From: Kiritimatiellia bacterium
GTDB lineage: Bacteria; Verrucomicrobiota; Kiritimatiellia; UBA8416; JADHWI01
Assembly (NCBI GenBank): GCA_030744755.1
Contig: JASLPY010000035.1
Location: 1 to 51,963 of the forward strand
Reading direction: 5' to 3'
Length of the DNA stretch: 51,963 nucleotides
Position numbers and translations under genes: made by a program. Every line of letters begins with the position of its first letter. Positions within the stretch are counted from its first letter, which is position 1. The notes under the pieces were generated by a model. It saw only the letters and a program-made list of their open reading frames with translations, did no database searches and was not told the DNA's origin. Shown here piece after piece: positions 7,390-15,800 of the stretch.

Positions 7390-8805
7390 ATGAAAACCGC
7401 GTTTTTTGCATTACTACTGACGGTAAGTACGCTCTTCCCGGGATGTGCACGTGAGCCGAATGATAGAACAGCAGACGGGCGTACCATAATTGAGTACTGG
7501 GAAAAGTGGACCGGGTTCGAAGGCGAAGCGATGCAGGCGGTCGTGGACGCTTTCAATGCATCGCAGGACCGTATCTTCGTGAAGAAACTGACGGTCAGCG
7601 AGGTCGACCAGAAACTGATGCTGGCAGCGGCGGGCGGCAACCCGCCTGACCTTGCCGGATTGTGGTCCTATTCCGTTCCCGACTTCGCTGAAAAAGGGGC
7701 CCTCATTCCCATCAGCGGATTGCTCGCCGAAAAAGGAATTACCCGCGAACAATACATTCCCGTGTTCTGGGACCTCTGTGAACACCGGGGATTCATGTGG
7801 GCAATCCCGACTACGCCGTCAACGGTCGCCCTGCACTTCAACAAACGTCTCTTTCGTGAAGCGGGACTGGACCCGAAACGTCCGCCGCGTAGCCTTGCTG
7901 AGCTCGATGAAATGGCAGAGAAGCTTACAATAGTTGAAGTAACCCGCAGCGGCACGTCGAAGAGCGTTCGTTTCGCCGAACTTACGAAAGAAGAACGCGA
8001 CACAAAGGATTTCTCGATCATACAGCTTGGACATGCGCCGCAGGAGCCGGGCTGGTGGATACAGATGTGGGGTTTCTGGTTCGGGAGCGATCTCTGGGAC
8101 GGCGAACAAACGATAACGGCCAACAGTTCGGAAAACGTCCGGGCCTTGCGATGGATAGAATCCCAGGTCAACAAGTACGGGCTTGAGAACCTGAGGTCCC
8201 TCGGGGCGTCTTTTGGTAATTTCTCTTCGCCGCAGAACCCGTTTCTATCGGAGCGGGTGGCAATGGTGTTACAGGGCGTATGGATGCACAACTTCATAGA
8301 TAAGTACGCGCCGCACCTGGAATGGGCGGCGGCCCCTTTTCCTTCCGAGGACGGAGAACAAATGCCCAACGTCACGATCGCCGAATGTGACATCCTGGTG
8401 CTCCCAAAGGGTTGCCCGCATGTCAATGAGGCATTCGAGTTCATGTGCTTTGTTGCGTCACAGGAGGGGATGGAACTGCTGAACATGGGGCAAAAAAAGT
8501 TCAGCCCCCTGGCGGAAACCAGCAAGGAATTTGTGCGGGACCACCCGAACCCCTACATCGAGCAGTTCATCAACCTGGCAAGAAGTCCCAATGTCAAGAC
8601 GGTTCCGAGACTGGCGTTCTGGCTGGAGTACCGCGACGAAATGCAGGTGGCGGCTGACCATATGCTTTCGCTGACAGCATCACCAGAATCGGCCGCCAAC
8701 CATGTACAGGATCGCGTGCAATGGAAATGCGGGCGAGTGATGCGACGTTGGGATCTCACTCGCAAAGAACGTTTACAGGAGTGGAGTGAATATGACGCGA
8801 GGTGA
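7390..8805 (+). CDS. ABC transporter sugar-binding lipoprotein
   Basis: 471 residues, family 1 extracellular solute-binding protein. Start chosen at 7390 because the protein then opens with a signal peptide and lipobox (KTAFFALLLTVSTLFPGC), so it is anchored to a membrane outside the cytoplasm. Seen: EYWEKWTGFEG.A, the aromatic GHAPQEPGWWIQMWGFWFG region and MVLQGVWMHNF, all usual for oligosaccharide-binding proteins of the MalE/UgpB type. It captures a sugar and hands it to the two permeases that follow; its 3' end overlaps the first permease by 14 nt. The ligand cannot be named from sequence; the divergent glycan-binding-like protein suggests a polysaccharide fragment. Confidence 0.9.
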   Translation: MKTAFFALLLTVSTLFPGCAREPNDRTADGRTIIEYWEKWTGFEGEAMQAVVDAFNASQDRIFVKKLTVSEVDQKLMLAAAGGNPPDLAGLWSYSVPDFAEKGALIPISGLLAEKGITREQYIPVFWDLCEHRGFMWAIPTTPSTVALHFNKRLFREAGLDPKRPPRSLAELDEMAEKLTIVEVTRSGTSKSVRFAELTKEERDTKDFSIIQLGHAPQEPGWWIQMWGFWFGSDLWDGEQTITANSSENVRALRWIESQVNKYGLENLRSLGASFGNFSSPQNPFLSERVAMVLQGVWMHNFIDKYAPHLEWAAAPFPSEDGEQMPNVTIAECDILVLPKGCPHVNEAFEFMCFVASQEGMELLNMGQKKFSPLAETSKEFVRDHPNPYIEQFINLARSPNVKTVPRLAFWLEYRDEMQVAADHMLSLTASPESAANHVQDRVQWKCGRVMRRWDLTRKERLQEWSEYDAR

Positions 8806-9679
8806 GCGCCAAAAACTCTTTCTGGGACTTGCTTTCATAAGCCCATGGATCGTGGGCTTCCTGATGTTCACGCTGTATCCCGTGGTGGCATCGATGTTCT
8901 ACTCGTTCTGCGATTACGATGTGCTTACCAGGCCCGTGTGGATAGGAACCCTGAACTACAGCGACATGTTCACGGACAGTGTCTTCTGGAAATCCCTATA
9001 CAACACGCTTTTCTTCGCAGTCATCGCGCTTCCTCTCGGGCTCATAACTTCCTTGCTTGTCGCGGTTCTCCTCAACCAGCCCGTAAAAGGCCGTTCCCTG
9101 TTCCGTGCGATATTCTTTCTGCCGTCCCTCATTCCCGTCGTGGCTACCTCGATGATATGGCTGTGGATTCTGAATGGTAACTTCGGATTACTGAACCACG
9201 GCCTTAAATGCCTTGGCATAAATCATCCGCCACAGTGGCTGGCGGACCCATCCTGGACAAAGCCATCCCTGATATTGATGTCGGTATGGGGAGTGGGGAA
9301 CTCGATTGTTATATATCTCGCGGCCTTGCAGGATGTTCCCCGGTCGCTTTATGAGTCGGCGGACCTGGATGGTGCTACCGCGTGGAAGAAACTGCGGTAC
9401 ATTACCCTGCCGATGATATCTCCGGTTATCTACTTCAACCTGATAATGGGAATAATAGGGTCTCTGCAGGTTTTCGCGCAGGCGTATATCATGCTTGGTG
9501 GCGGTGGCCCCAACAGGTCGGCTCTTTTCTACGCGGTTTACCTCTACCAGAACGCTTTCGAGTACAGACAGATGGGATATGCATGCGCCATGGCGTGGGT
9601 GCTGTTTCTTGTCATTCTTTTTCTAACGTGGGTGGCGACAAAGTCCACGCGCAGGCTTATTTACTACGCTGGAGAGTAG
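8792..9679 (+). CDS. ABC sugar transporter permease, MalF-like
   Basis: 295 residues with six hydrophobic helices. The ATG at 8792 has AGGAG ten bases upstream; the GTG at 8786 is too close to that site. The EAA loop that docks the ATPase reads ESADLDGATAWKKLRYITLPMISP, a clear family match. It forms the inner-membrane channel together with the next gene. Overlap with the binding-protein gene points to translational coupling. Confidence 0.92.
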   Translation: MTRGERQKLFLGLAFISPWIVGFLMFTLYPVVASMFYSFCDYDVLTRPVWIGTLNYSDMFTDSVFWKSLYNTLFFAVIALPLGLITSLLVAVLLNQPVKGRSLFRAIFFLPSLIPVVATSMIWLWILNGNFGLLNHGLKCLGINHPPQWLADPSWTKPSLILMSVWGVGNSIVIYLAALQDVPRSLYESADLDGATAWKKLRYITLPMISPVIYFNLIMGIIGSLQVFAQAYIMLGGGGPNRSALFYAVYLYQNAFEYRQMGYACAMAWVLFLVILFLTWVATKSTRRLIYYAGE

Positions 9680-9682
9680 GGA

Positions 9683-10600
9683 ATGCGATACGTTAAGAAG
9701 ATCCTGATATACTTTCTTCTCCTTGCGGGATCGGCAATGTTCCTTCTGCCCCTGTTGTGGATGGTGTCTACCGGACTGAAGCCCATCGAACAAACCATGT
9801 CCATGCCGCCCACGTGGCTGCCTTACAGGCTGTACGTGGAGAAAGACGGTGCGGAGACGGAAATCACCCGCGCCGAAGCCGCGGAATACCCGGGCGCCGA
9901 AGTCATCCGCCGCGTCTCGCCAAGGTGGGGGAACTTCGGCAAAGCAATAAAGGCCATGAAGTTCTTTCCTCTCTACCTCAAGAACACTCTGTTCCTGTGT
10001 TTTCTTACCGTAATAGGCACCGTGTTCTCGAGTGCCCTGGCGGCCTACGGGTTTTCGAGAATCGAATGGAAGGGGCGCAACAAAATCTTCCTCGTTGCCC
10101 TGGCGACAATGATGATTCCATTCCCAGTGGTCATGGTGCCTCTCTACTGTATGTTCCGTTGGCTCGGCTGGATCGGAACATTGCGCCCGTTGTGGGTTGG
10201 GTCATTCTTTGCCGGGGCTTTCAACGTGTTTCTCTTGCGCCAGTTCTTCATTACCATACCGAAAGACCTGTCAGAAGCGGCACGAATCGACGGCTGCAGC
10301 GAGTTTCGGATATTCTGGCAGATTATAATGCCCTTATCACGCCCGGCACTGATGGTAGTAGGACTATTCCAGTTCATGTTCACATGGAATGATTTTCTCG
10401 GGCCACTGATCTACCTGACCGACCAGAAGGATTTCACCCTGGCCCTCGGCCTGCAGTTCTTTCAGAGTCAACAGGGGGGAACAGAGTGGCATTACCTGAT
10501 GGCGGCAAGCACCATAGTGGCAATCCCGATCATCGTGCTGTTCTTCTTCACCCAGCGCTCGTTCATTGAGGGTATTTCAATGACCGGACTGAAAGGATAG
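9683..10600 (+). CDS. ABC sugar transporter permease, MalG-like
   Basis: 305 residues, starting three bases after the previous stop. Six hydrophobic segments and the EAA loop EAARIDGCSEFRIFWQIIMPLSRPAL identify the MalG-type partner. Between helix 1 and helix 2 there is a polar stretch of about 60 residues (YVEKDGAETEITRAEAAEYPG) that is longer than in many MalG proteins and would face the periplasm. No ATPase gene follows; a shared MsmX/MalK-type ATPase encoded elsewhere is likely. Confidence 0.92.
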   Translation: MRYVKKILIYFLLLAGSAMFLLPLLWMVSTGLKPIEQTMSMPPTWLPYRLYVEKDGAETEITRAEAAEYPGAEVIRRVSPRWGNFGKAIKAMKFFPLYLKNTLFLCFLTVIGTVFSSALAAYGFSRIEWKGRNKIFLVALATMMIPFPVVMVPLYCMFRWLGWIGTLRPLWVGSFFAGAFNVFLLRQFFITIPKDLSEAARIDGCSEFRIFWQIIMPLSRPALMVVGLFQFMFTWNDFLGPLIYLTDQKDFTLALGLQFFQSQQGGTEWHYLMAASTIVAIPIIVLFFFTQRSFIEGISMTGLKG

Positions 10601-10614
10601 GCGGGGCCTGGAAC

Positions 10615-11745
10615 ATGGTTTACGAAGTTCTTAATCATACATTCCTTATTGTCGGGTTTGTGTTCGTCATGATGCTCGTCGTAGAGTATCTGAACGTATC
10701 AACACGCGGCAAATGGGACCGATTCATCGCCAAGCTCAAGTTGGGGCAGTCCGCGCTTGGCGCCTTCCTCGGATTCACGCCGGGTTGCCTGGGGTCCTTT
10801 GCCATAGGCAGTCTCTATGCCCATCGAATTGTCACGGTGGGAACCATCACAGCGACCATGGTGGCAACCTGTGGTGATGAGGCGTTTATCATGCTGGCCC
10901 TGTTTCCCGGACCGGCACTCCTGCTGATGTTGGTTCTTCTCCTTGGCGGGATCGTCACGGGTGTTCTTGTGGACCTGATTCTCCGCTCTCGCAGGACGCG
11001 CTTGACCAGACACGTTCAGGAGTATCGTTCAACCCACGAAGAGGAAGAATGCATCAGTTTCTCGCGCGGCACAGTACTGTCCCAATGGCAGCACTGCACC
11101 CCGCATCGAGGGTGGCTGACGGTTCTGCTCTTACTGTTTCTGACGGGCGTTCTCTCGGGCCGCATCGGCCACGATCATATCACTGAGAGCGGTCAGGACG
11201 ATGTGCAGGTAGAGCATCTTCACGACCATGCCGGTCACGCGGGAGAAGATCACCGTGAGCATGACGAGCACGGAGGAGAGGGATGGAACTGGGTAAGCAT
11301 AACGCTGGTTGCTCTCACCCTGCTGGGCCTGGCTGTCGTGATTACGGTTCCCGATCACTTCCTTGATGAGCACTTGTGGCATCATATCGTGCGGGTTCAT
11401 CTTCCCAGAATCTTCCTTTGGACAGCGTGCGCACTTGCTGCAACACACGCGGTTCTTCTCTGGGTAGACGTGGCTGGTATGGTGGAGTCGCATCGAATCC
11501 CGATGCTTCTTCTCGCCTGCCTGATCGGCCTTGTTCCCGCCTCGGGCCCTCACATGGTGTTCGTGACGCTATATGCACAGGACGCCGTTCCGTTCAGTAC
11601 GCTTCTCGCCAGTTGCATCGTTCAGGACGGCCACGGCATGATCCCCGTACTTGCCCATTCGCGACGGGCATTCGTGGCTATCAAGGCCTTCAAGTTCCTG
11701 CTGGGACTGTCCTTCGGCATTCTTGGCCACCTTATGGGTTGGTGA
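10615..11745 (+). CDS. Putative 10-TM heavy-metal exporter (ArsP_2 / putative manganese transporter type)
   Basis: 376 residues, about ten hydrophobic helices in two similar halves (GFTPGCLGSFAIGSLYA in the first, GLVPASGPHMVFVTLYAQ in the second), as in the PF11449 family of putative 10-TM metal exporters. Between the halves is a histidine/acid-rich loop (HLHDHAGHAGEDHREHDEHG, about residues 203-222) that can bind divalent metal. It starts 14 bp after the MalG-type permease, so it is probably in the same transcript, an odd pairing with sugar uptake. Substrate not known for most members; manganese, arsenic or other metals have been proposed from context. Weak ribosome-binding site. Confidence 0.82.
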   Translation: MVYEVLNHTFLIVGFVFVMMLVVEYLNVSTRGKWDRFIAKLKLGQSALGAFLGFTPGCLGSFAIGSLYAHRIVTVGTITATMVATCGDEAFIMLALFPGPALLLMLVLLLGGIVTGVLVDLILRSRRTRLTRHVQEYRSTHEEEECISFSRGTVLSQWQHCTPHRGWLTVLLLLFLTGVLSGRIGHDHITESGQDDVQVEHLHDHAGHAGEDHREHDEHGGEGWNWVSITLVALTLLGLAVVITVPDHFLDEHLWHHIVRVHLPRIFLWTACALAATHAVLLWVDVAGMVESHRIPMLLLACLIGLVPASGPHMVFVTLYAQDAVPFSTLLASCIVQDGHGMIPVLAHSRRAFVAIKAFKFLLGLSFGILGHLMGW

Positions 11746-11820
11746 TCCTGCTCCCTGCCGCCCTGTCAACCGTGAACGCCATGGTATTTTCCTTTGGACG
11801 GTGATCTGAGGGTTAGATGA

Positions 11821-11970
11821 ATTTCGTTGTCTTGATCGTTGTCCGGATCGTTGTCGATTTCCATCATTGTCTCGATCCTCGTCTCGATCGTTGTCGACGA
11901 TGATCAAGACGAGGATCGAGACAACGATTGTGTTCGACAAGGATCGTGATAAGGATCGGGACAACGATTG
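11821..11970. repeat. Low-complexity GATCGTTGTC repeat tract with long hairpin
   Basis: The tract is built from imperfect copies of TTGTC(C/T)NGATCG and its complement. The first half is T-rich (TTGTC, GATCGTTGTC) and the second is its approximate reverse complement (GATCGAGACAACGAT), so 11868-11923 folds into a hairpin with arms of about 29 bp centred near 11895. It follows the metal exporter gene and could act as a transcript end, but there is no T-run. No convincing gene lies in 11746-12342; the minus-strand reading gives only an Arg/Asp/Asn-rich string typical of translated repeats. Confidence 0.75.
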
Positions 11971-12048
11971 TTTGACCGTGAATGCAGCGATAGCCGAGCC
12001 ATCTGCGTTGTGAAACAGATCAACGGGGGCAGGGTGAAACGGGGGTAC

Positions 12049-12072
12049 GAGATTTTGTTTACCCCACAGCAC
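12049..12072 (+). repeat. Dispersed repeat, copy 1 (second copy at 51940-51963)
   Basis: 24 bp beginning GAGATTTTGTTTACCCCAC matches 21 of 24 positions with the last 24 bases of the window. The second copy is cut by the window edge, so the full repeat length is unknown. It lies in the same gap as the tract above and directly precedes the inverted repeat at 12077. Confidence 0.55.
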
Positions 12073-12076
12073 AAGG

Positions 12077-12207
12077 GGTTAGGCGCTAGGTGTTAGTAGC
12101 TAGGATTCTGGGACAGCGCAAATCGACCCCACCGTTTTGAGTGGGATACGAGGCAGGCATCGCTACGTGGACGGCGGACCTTTCCCGCTAACGCCTATCG
12201 CCTAACC
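12077..12207. repeat. 20-bp inverted repeat pair
   Basis: GGTTAGGCGCTAGGTGTTAG (12077-12096) and CTAACGCCTATCGCCTAACC (12188-12207) are reverse complements at 18 of 20 positions, with about 90 bp between them. The layout resembles the ends of a small non-coding mobile element or palindromic repeat unit. Nothing coding was seen inside. Confidence 0.55.
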
Positions 12208-12342
12208 ACTGCGTTCTGCGCTCACAGCGCAGCCGATCCTTCCTTGCTGTTGACAACTCCGCGTGATAATATGTTCAATTACGGCCGAGTCTTTGGGCGG
12301 CGAGACTCCGGCGGGTTGCAGCACAAGAATGAGGATCGATGT

Positions 12343-12855
12343 ATGGACGACAGCCGAACTCAGAATTCCTCCCCGGAGCTCCCCGATTCGTCCGATTCGC
12401 CAGGAGGCAAACGCAAAGCCGGGGGCAGGGCTTTCATATTCGACGACGAAAAGGAAGTTCTAGAGCTCTTCAAGTATGTTTTCGAGTCACGCGGATACGA
12501 GGTTATTGCGCTTCCTGATCCTGAGGGTTTCTGTTCCTGCGAGACCTGCCTGAAAGATGGCAACACATATGAAACTTGTGGCGATGTTCTCCTGGTGGAC
12601 GTCAAAATGCTCAGCACAGGCGGGATCACATTCGTTGACGGTTTGCAGAAAAAGGGATGCCGCATCGCGAATATCGCCCTGATGTCGGGGTATTGGGACG
12701 ATACCAGCGAGGAACGGGCAGACATTCTCGGGTGCCGGATATTCCGCAAGCCGGTATTGCTGGATGACCTGAAAGCATGGCTGGCATTCTGCGAGGAAAA
12801 CGCGAATCCGAATCGCCGGCTGAGCGAATCCCACGCAGGCCAAGTTGACCGCTGA
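12343..12855 (+). CDS. Single-domain response-regulator receiver with cysteine cluster
   Basis: 170 residues. The ATG at 12343 has GAGG upstream; earlier in-frame starts give an unlike sequence. After a polar ~28-residue N-terminus the receiver domain shows the acidic pair D34/D35 (FIFDDEKEV), phospho-acceptor D86 (LLVDVKM), switch S115 (ALMSGYW) and K136 (FRKP). Between strand 2 and strand 3 is an insert with C64, C66, C69 and C79 (CSCETC...C), which could bind a metal. No output domain and no histidine kinase nearby. It may act by protein contact in a phosphorelay. A perfect TTGACA at 12250-12255 is upstream but lacks a well-spaced -10. Confidence 0.8.
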   Translation: MDDSRTQNSSPELPDSSDSPGGKRKAGGRAFIFDDEKEVLELFKYVFESRGYEVIALPDPEGFCSCETCLKDGNTYETCGDVLLVDVKMLSTGGITFVDGLQKKGCRIANIALMSGYWDDTSEERADILGCRIFRKPVLLDDLKAWLAFCEENANPNRRLSESHAGQVDR

Positions 12856-12865
12856 TCCGAAGCCT

Positions 12866-15800
12866 TCAGTCCTCTATGTTCAGTTTGATTTCATCCGAGT
12901 TTGCCTTCAGCTCGGGGGCATACATGGCATGTGCCTTGGTGGGCAGCGCGCTGAACCTACCCGGTATTTCGGCTCGCATCCGATATGAAACGCTGTGATT
13001 TCCGCGCGCCAGCGAGCGCACGAAGAAACCCACCCGCTCGTCCCGGAATTCCACGTAAGCACCCATGTCATTGCCATTGTAGCCACTCTGCACCTCTACC
13101 GGCTCGAAACCGGCAGCCTTCATATCTTCGAACACGATATACTCGTAGTCATTCTTGCTGGCGATCTCCAACTCGATCTCCACCAGGTCTCCGCTCTTAA
13201 GCGTATCGAGATTCTTGAGTTTCACCCGCCTGTACTTCTCGACTTTCTGATCCAGCGCCTGGCCGCGCGCGCCGGCGACCTTGATCGTTTTCTCTTCAGG
13301 CAAGAGCTTGTAGACGGCTCGATCAACCTTTATCTCCAACCCGGCCTTCGTGATGAAGTCTTCAAGCGTGAAGTTGGAAAGGTAAGCATTGTAATAGACC
13401 GGACCTTTGCCCTTACGCCGGAGCGTTACCTCGTGCTTTCCTTCCTCTACGGCATCCCCGAACAGAACGAACTTGTTATCGAACGAGAACAGGTTGTCGG
13501 GCGTGATGCGTACCTCCTTCATCTTGCGGCCGTCCACCAACACCTGCACCGTCATGTCGGGCTTGTCTTCGCCGGTGGCGCGCAGGTAGTCCGCCATGGC
13601 CTCTATGCAAACGGCGGTATCCCTGGTCGACTTCCAGTAGGTGGCATGTCTGCGATTATTGAGCAGGTACTTCACCAGCCCGGCAGCCTGCTCGCTCTTC
13701 GGTTTGGTGGCAGCGAGTAGTTTCAGGTAGTAAGCATGCGCCTCGTACTCACTCCCGTACCAGTACCACCAGTAACCACCATTATTGAGATTAAGGTATG
13801 CGGTCTGGTTCTCCTTGTCCTTGACCAGTAGTTGTTCGATATTGCGTATCAGCATGTCGCGCCGGTCGTGCTGCTTCTGTACATGCAGGGCAAGCCCGTA
13901 CATAGCTTTAGCGTATACGGCCAGTTCGTTTCTGTCGCGGTAGAGAAAATCATTCATCTCTCCGTTACGAACATCCGCGTCGTTCAGAACCATGTACACG
14001 AACGCGTCAAGGTTGTCGGCATGCCGTTTCCTTGGGCGCTTGTCCTTTTCCCAGTTCTTGATCTTTTGGACCTGCTCGTCCTGGTATCGCTCAAGCCATT
14101 TCACTCCGCGTGCGATGATATTATTCTCTATCTTAACGCCGTTAAGCCTGGCGATCTGAAGGCCATGCACAACGTAAGCTGTCGTATGGGGATATGACCT
14201 CTCTCCCCTGCCGGAGAACCAGCCCCATCCGCCGTCAGTCAATTGCATCGTGGTCAGGCGCTTCACTCCTTTACGTACCATCCGTTTGACTTCTGCTTCG
14301 TCAAAAACCGGGTTGCGATTCGCCCACTTCTTACCGTCCCATCTCTTGGTCCCGCACAGCCGCTGCCAGTCCTTCATCCGTTTCAGATCGTCGCCGATCT
14401 CCTGGGCATTCAGGTTCGTGATCTTTTCCCGTACCGCTTCGAGATCGATTCCCATATCCTTGATAATCTTCTGCGTAATGACGGTAGGCAGGAAACGGCT
14501 CAGAGTTTGCTCGGTACATCCATATGGATACTCTACGAGGTACGGCAAGGCATCCACCATTGCGCCGGCGAGCGTGGGCGAGTAACGCACTTCCAGCCTG
14601 GATTCGTCAATCCGGCGTTCTTCAGGAACTACCAGCTCTATCTTGCCTTCCGCCGCATGTGGGCGGATTACCCCCGAAAAGGACTCCATCTTCATCATCC
14701 CGTGAACATAGACGGGGAAGCGCATTTCCATGGCGTCGGATTCCTCGTCGGTGAGCGCTTTCATCCGCACGACCGCTTCACCCTCTTTAACAACCTTCAC
14801 GCGCCAGTCAACACGCGCTTCGCCATTAGCTTTCACTTCCACAATCTGCCTGGCGCCACCAATGGGCTGTATACATCCGCCGTCAAGTTCAAGAACGGCT
14901 GAGACTTTCTTCTGGTTCTCAAGGTAGTTGTGGATGTTGGCGGAAAGGACTACCTCGTCTTTCTCCACGAAGAACCGCGGGGCCTGCAGGCGCAGCAGAA
15001 GGTTCTTAACGGTTACGACTTCGCTTTCGCCCTGTCCAACCTTCGTGCCGTGGCCCATTGCCCAGGTCTTGATCTTCCAGCCTGTAAGATTCTCCGGCAT
15101 GTCGAACTCGATCTCGGCGATACCGTCACCGTCCGTCCGGATGGAGGCATCCCAGAACGCGGTGTCCGCGAATTCCTTCCGCACGGTTGGTTCAACAGGT
15201 GGTGCTTCCGCGCCGGCACTTCCAGCGCCCCCGCCCTTTGCTTCCGCAGATTCCCCGGCTTCAGAAGCAACAGCACTGTCGGCAAGCGCCATGGATGCCA
15301 TGGGGGCTGAAACAGCGTTTGCGCTGAACGATCGGGCCGATGCTTTTCTCAGCGAGCCTGACTGTCTGCTCGACATCTCTTGCACGTCCCGCACTTGATT
15401 CACAATGCCTTCTTCATCAGCCACGAGATGACCGAATATGCCGAGATTGTGCATGGATTGCTTTCCGGGATCTACCATGTTGCGGAAGTACCTGTCTAAA
15501 CTGGACCGTGTGGCCACATTGTGGCGCCGCCGCCATTTCCAGAAAAACGCCTTGATCTCCGGAACGTTGGATCCCCCGGAGATGTACTCAACAGATTTGT
15601 CATAGACACTCATGGCCGCGGAACCCACGAACGGCTTACCAAAGAAGTCTGTCAGCTTAACCTTTACTTTCGCGTGCTCACCCGGCTTGTATTTCTCTGC
15701 CGAAGGAAGCACGTCCACGTTCAGAACCCGTTTCTCGGGAGGTACGATGATTTCACGTGTCTCGGTGTAGATCTTTCCGTTGCTGACAGTCAGGGCTTCG

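Noticed and set aside
11569..12072. 167-codon minus-strand frame rich in Arg/Asp/Asn
   Set aside because: It is the translation of the GATCGTTGTC repeat tract.
12250..12275. Promoter from perfect TTGACA at 12250 for the receiver gene
   Set aside because: Candidate -10 hexamers lie at 9, 14 or 18 bp spacing and none is convincing.
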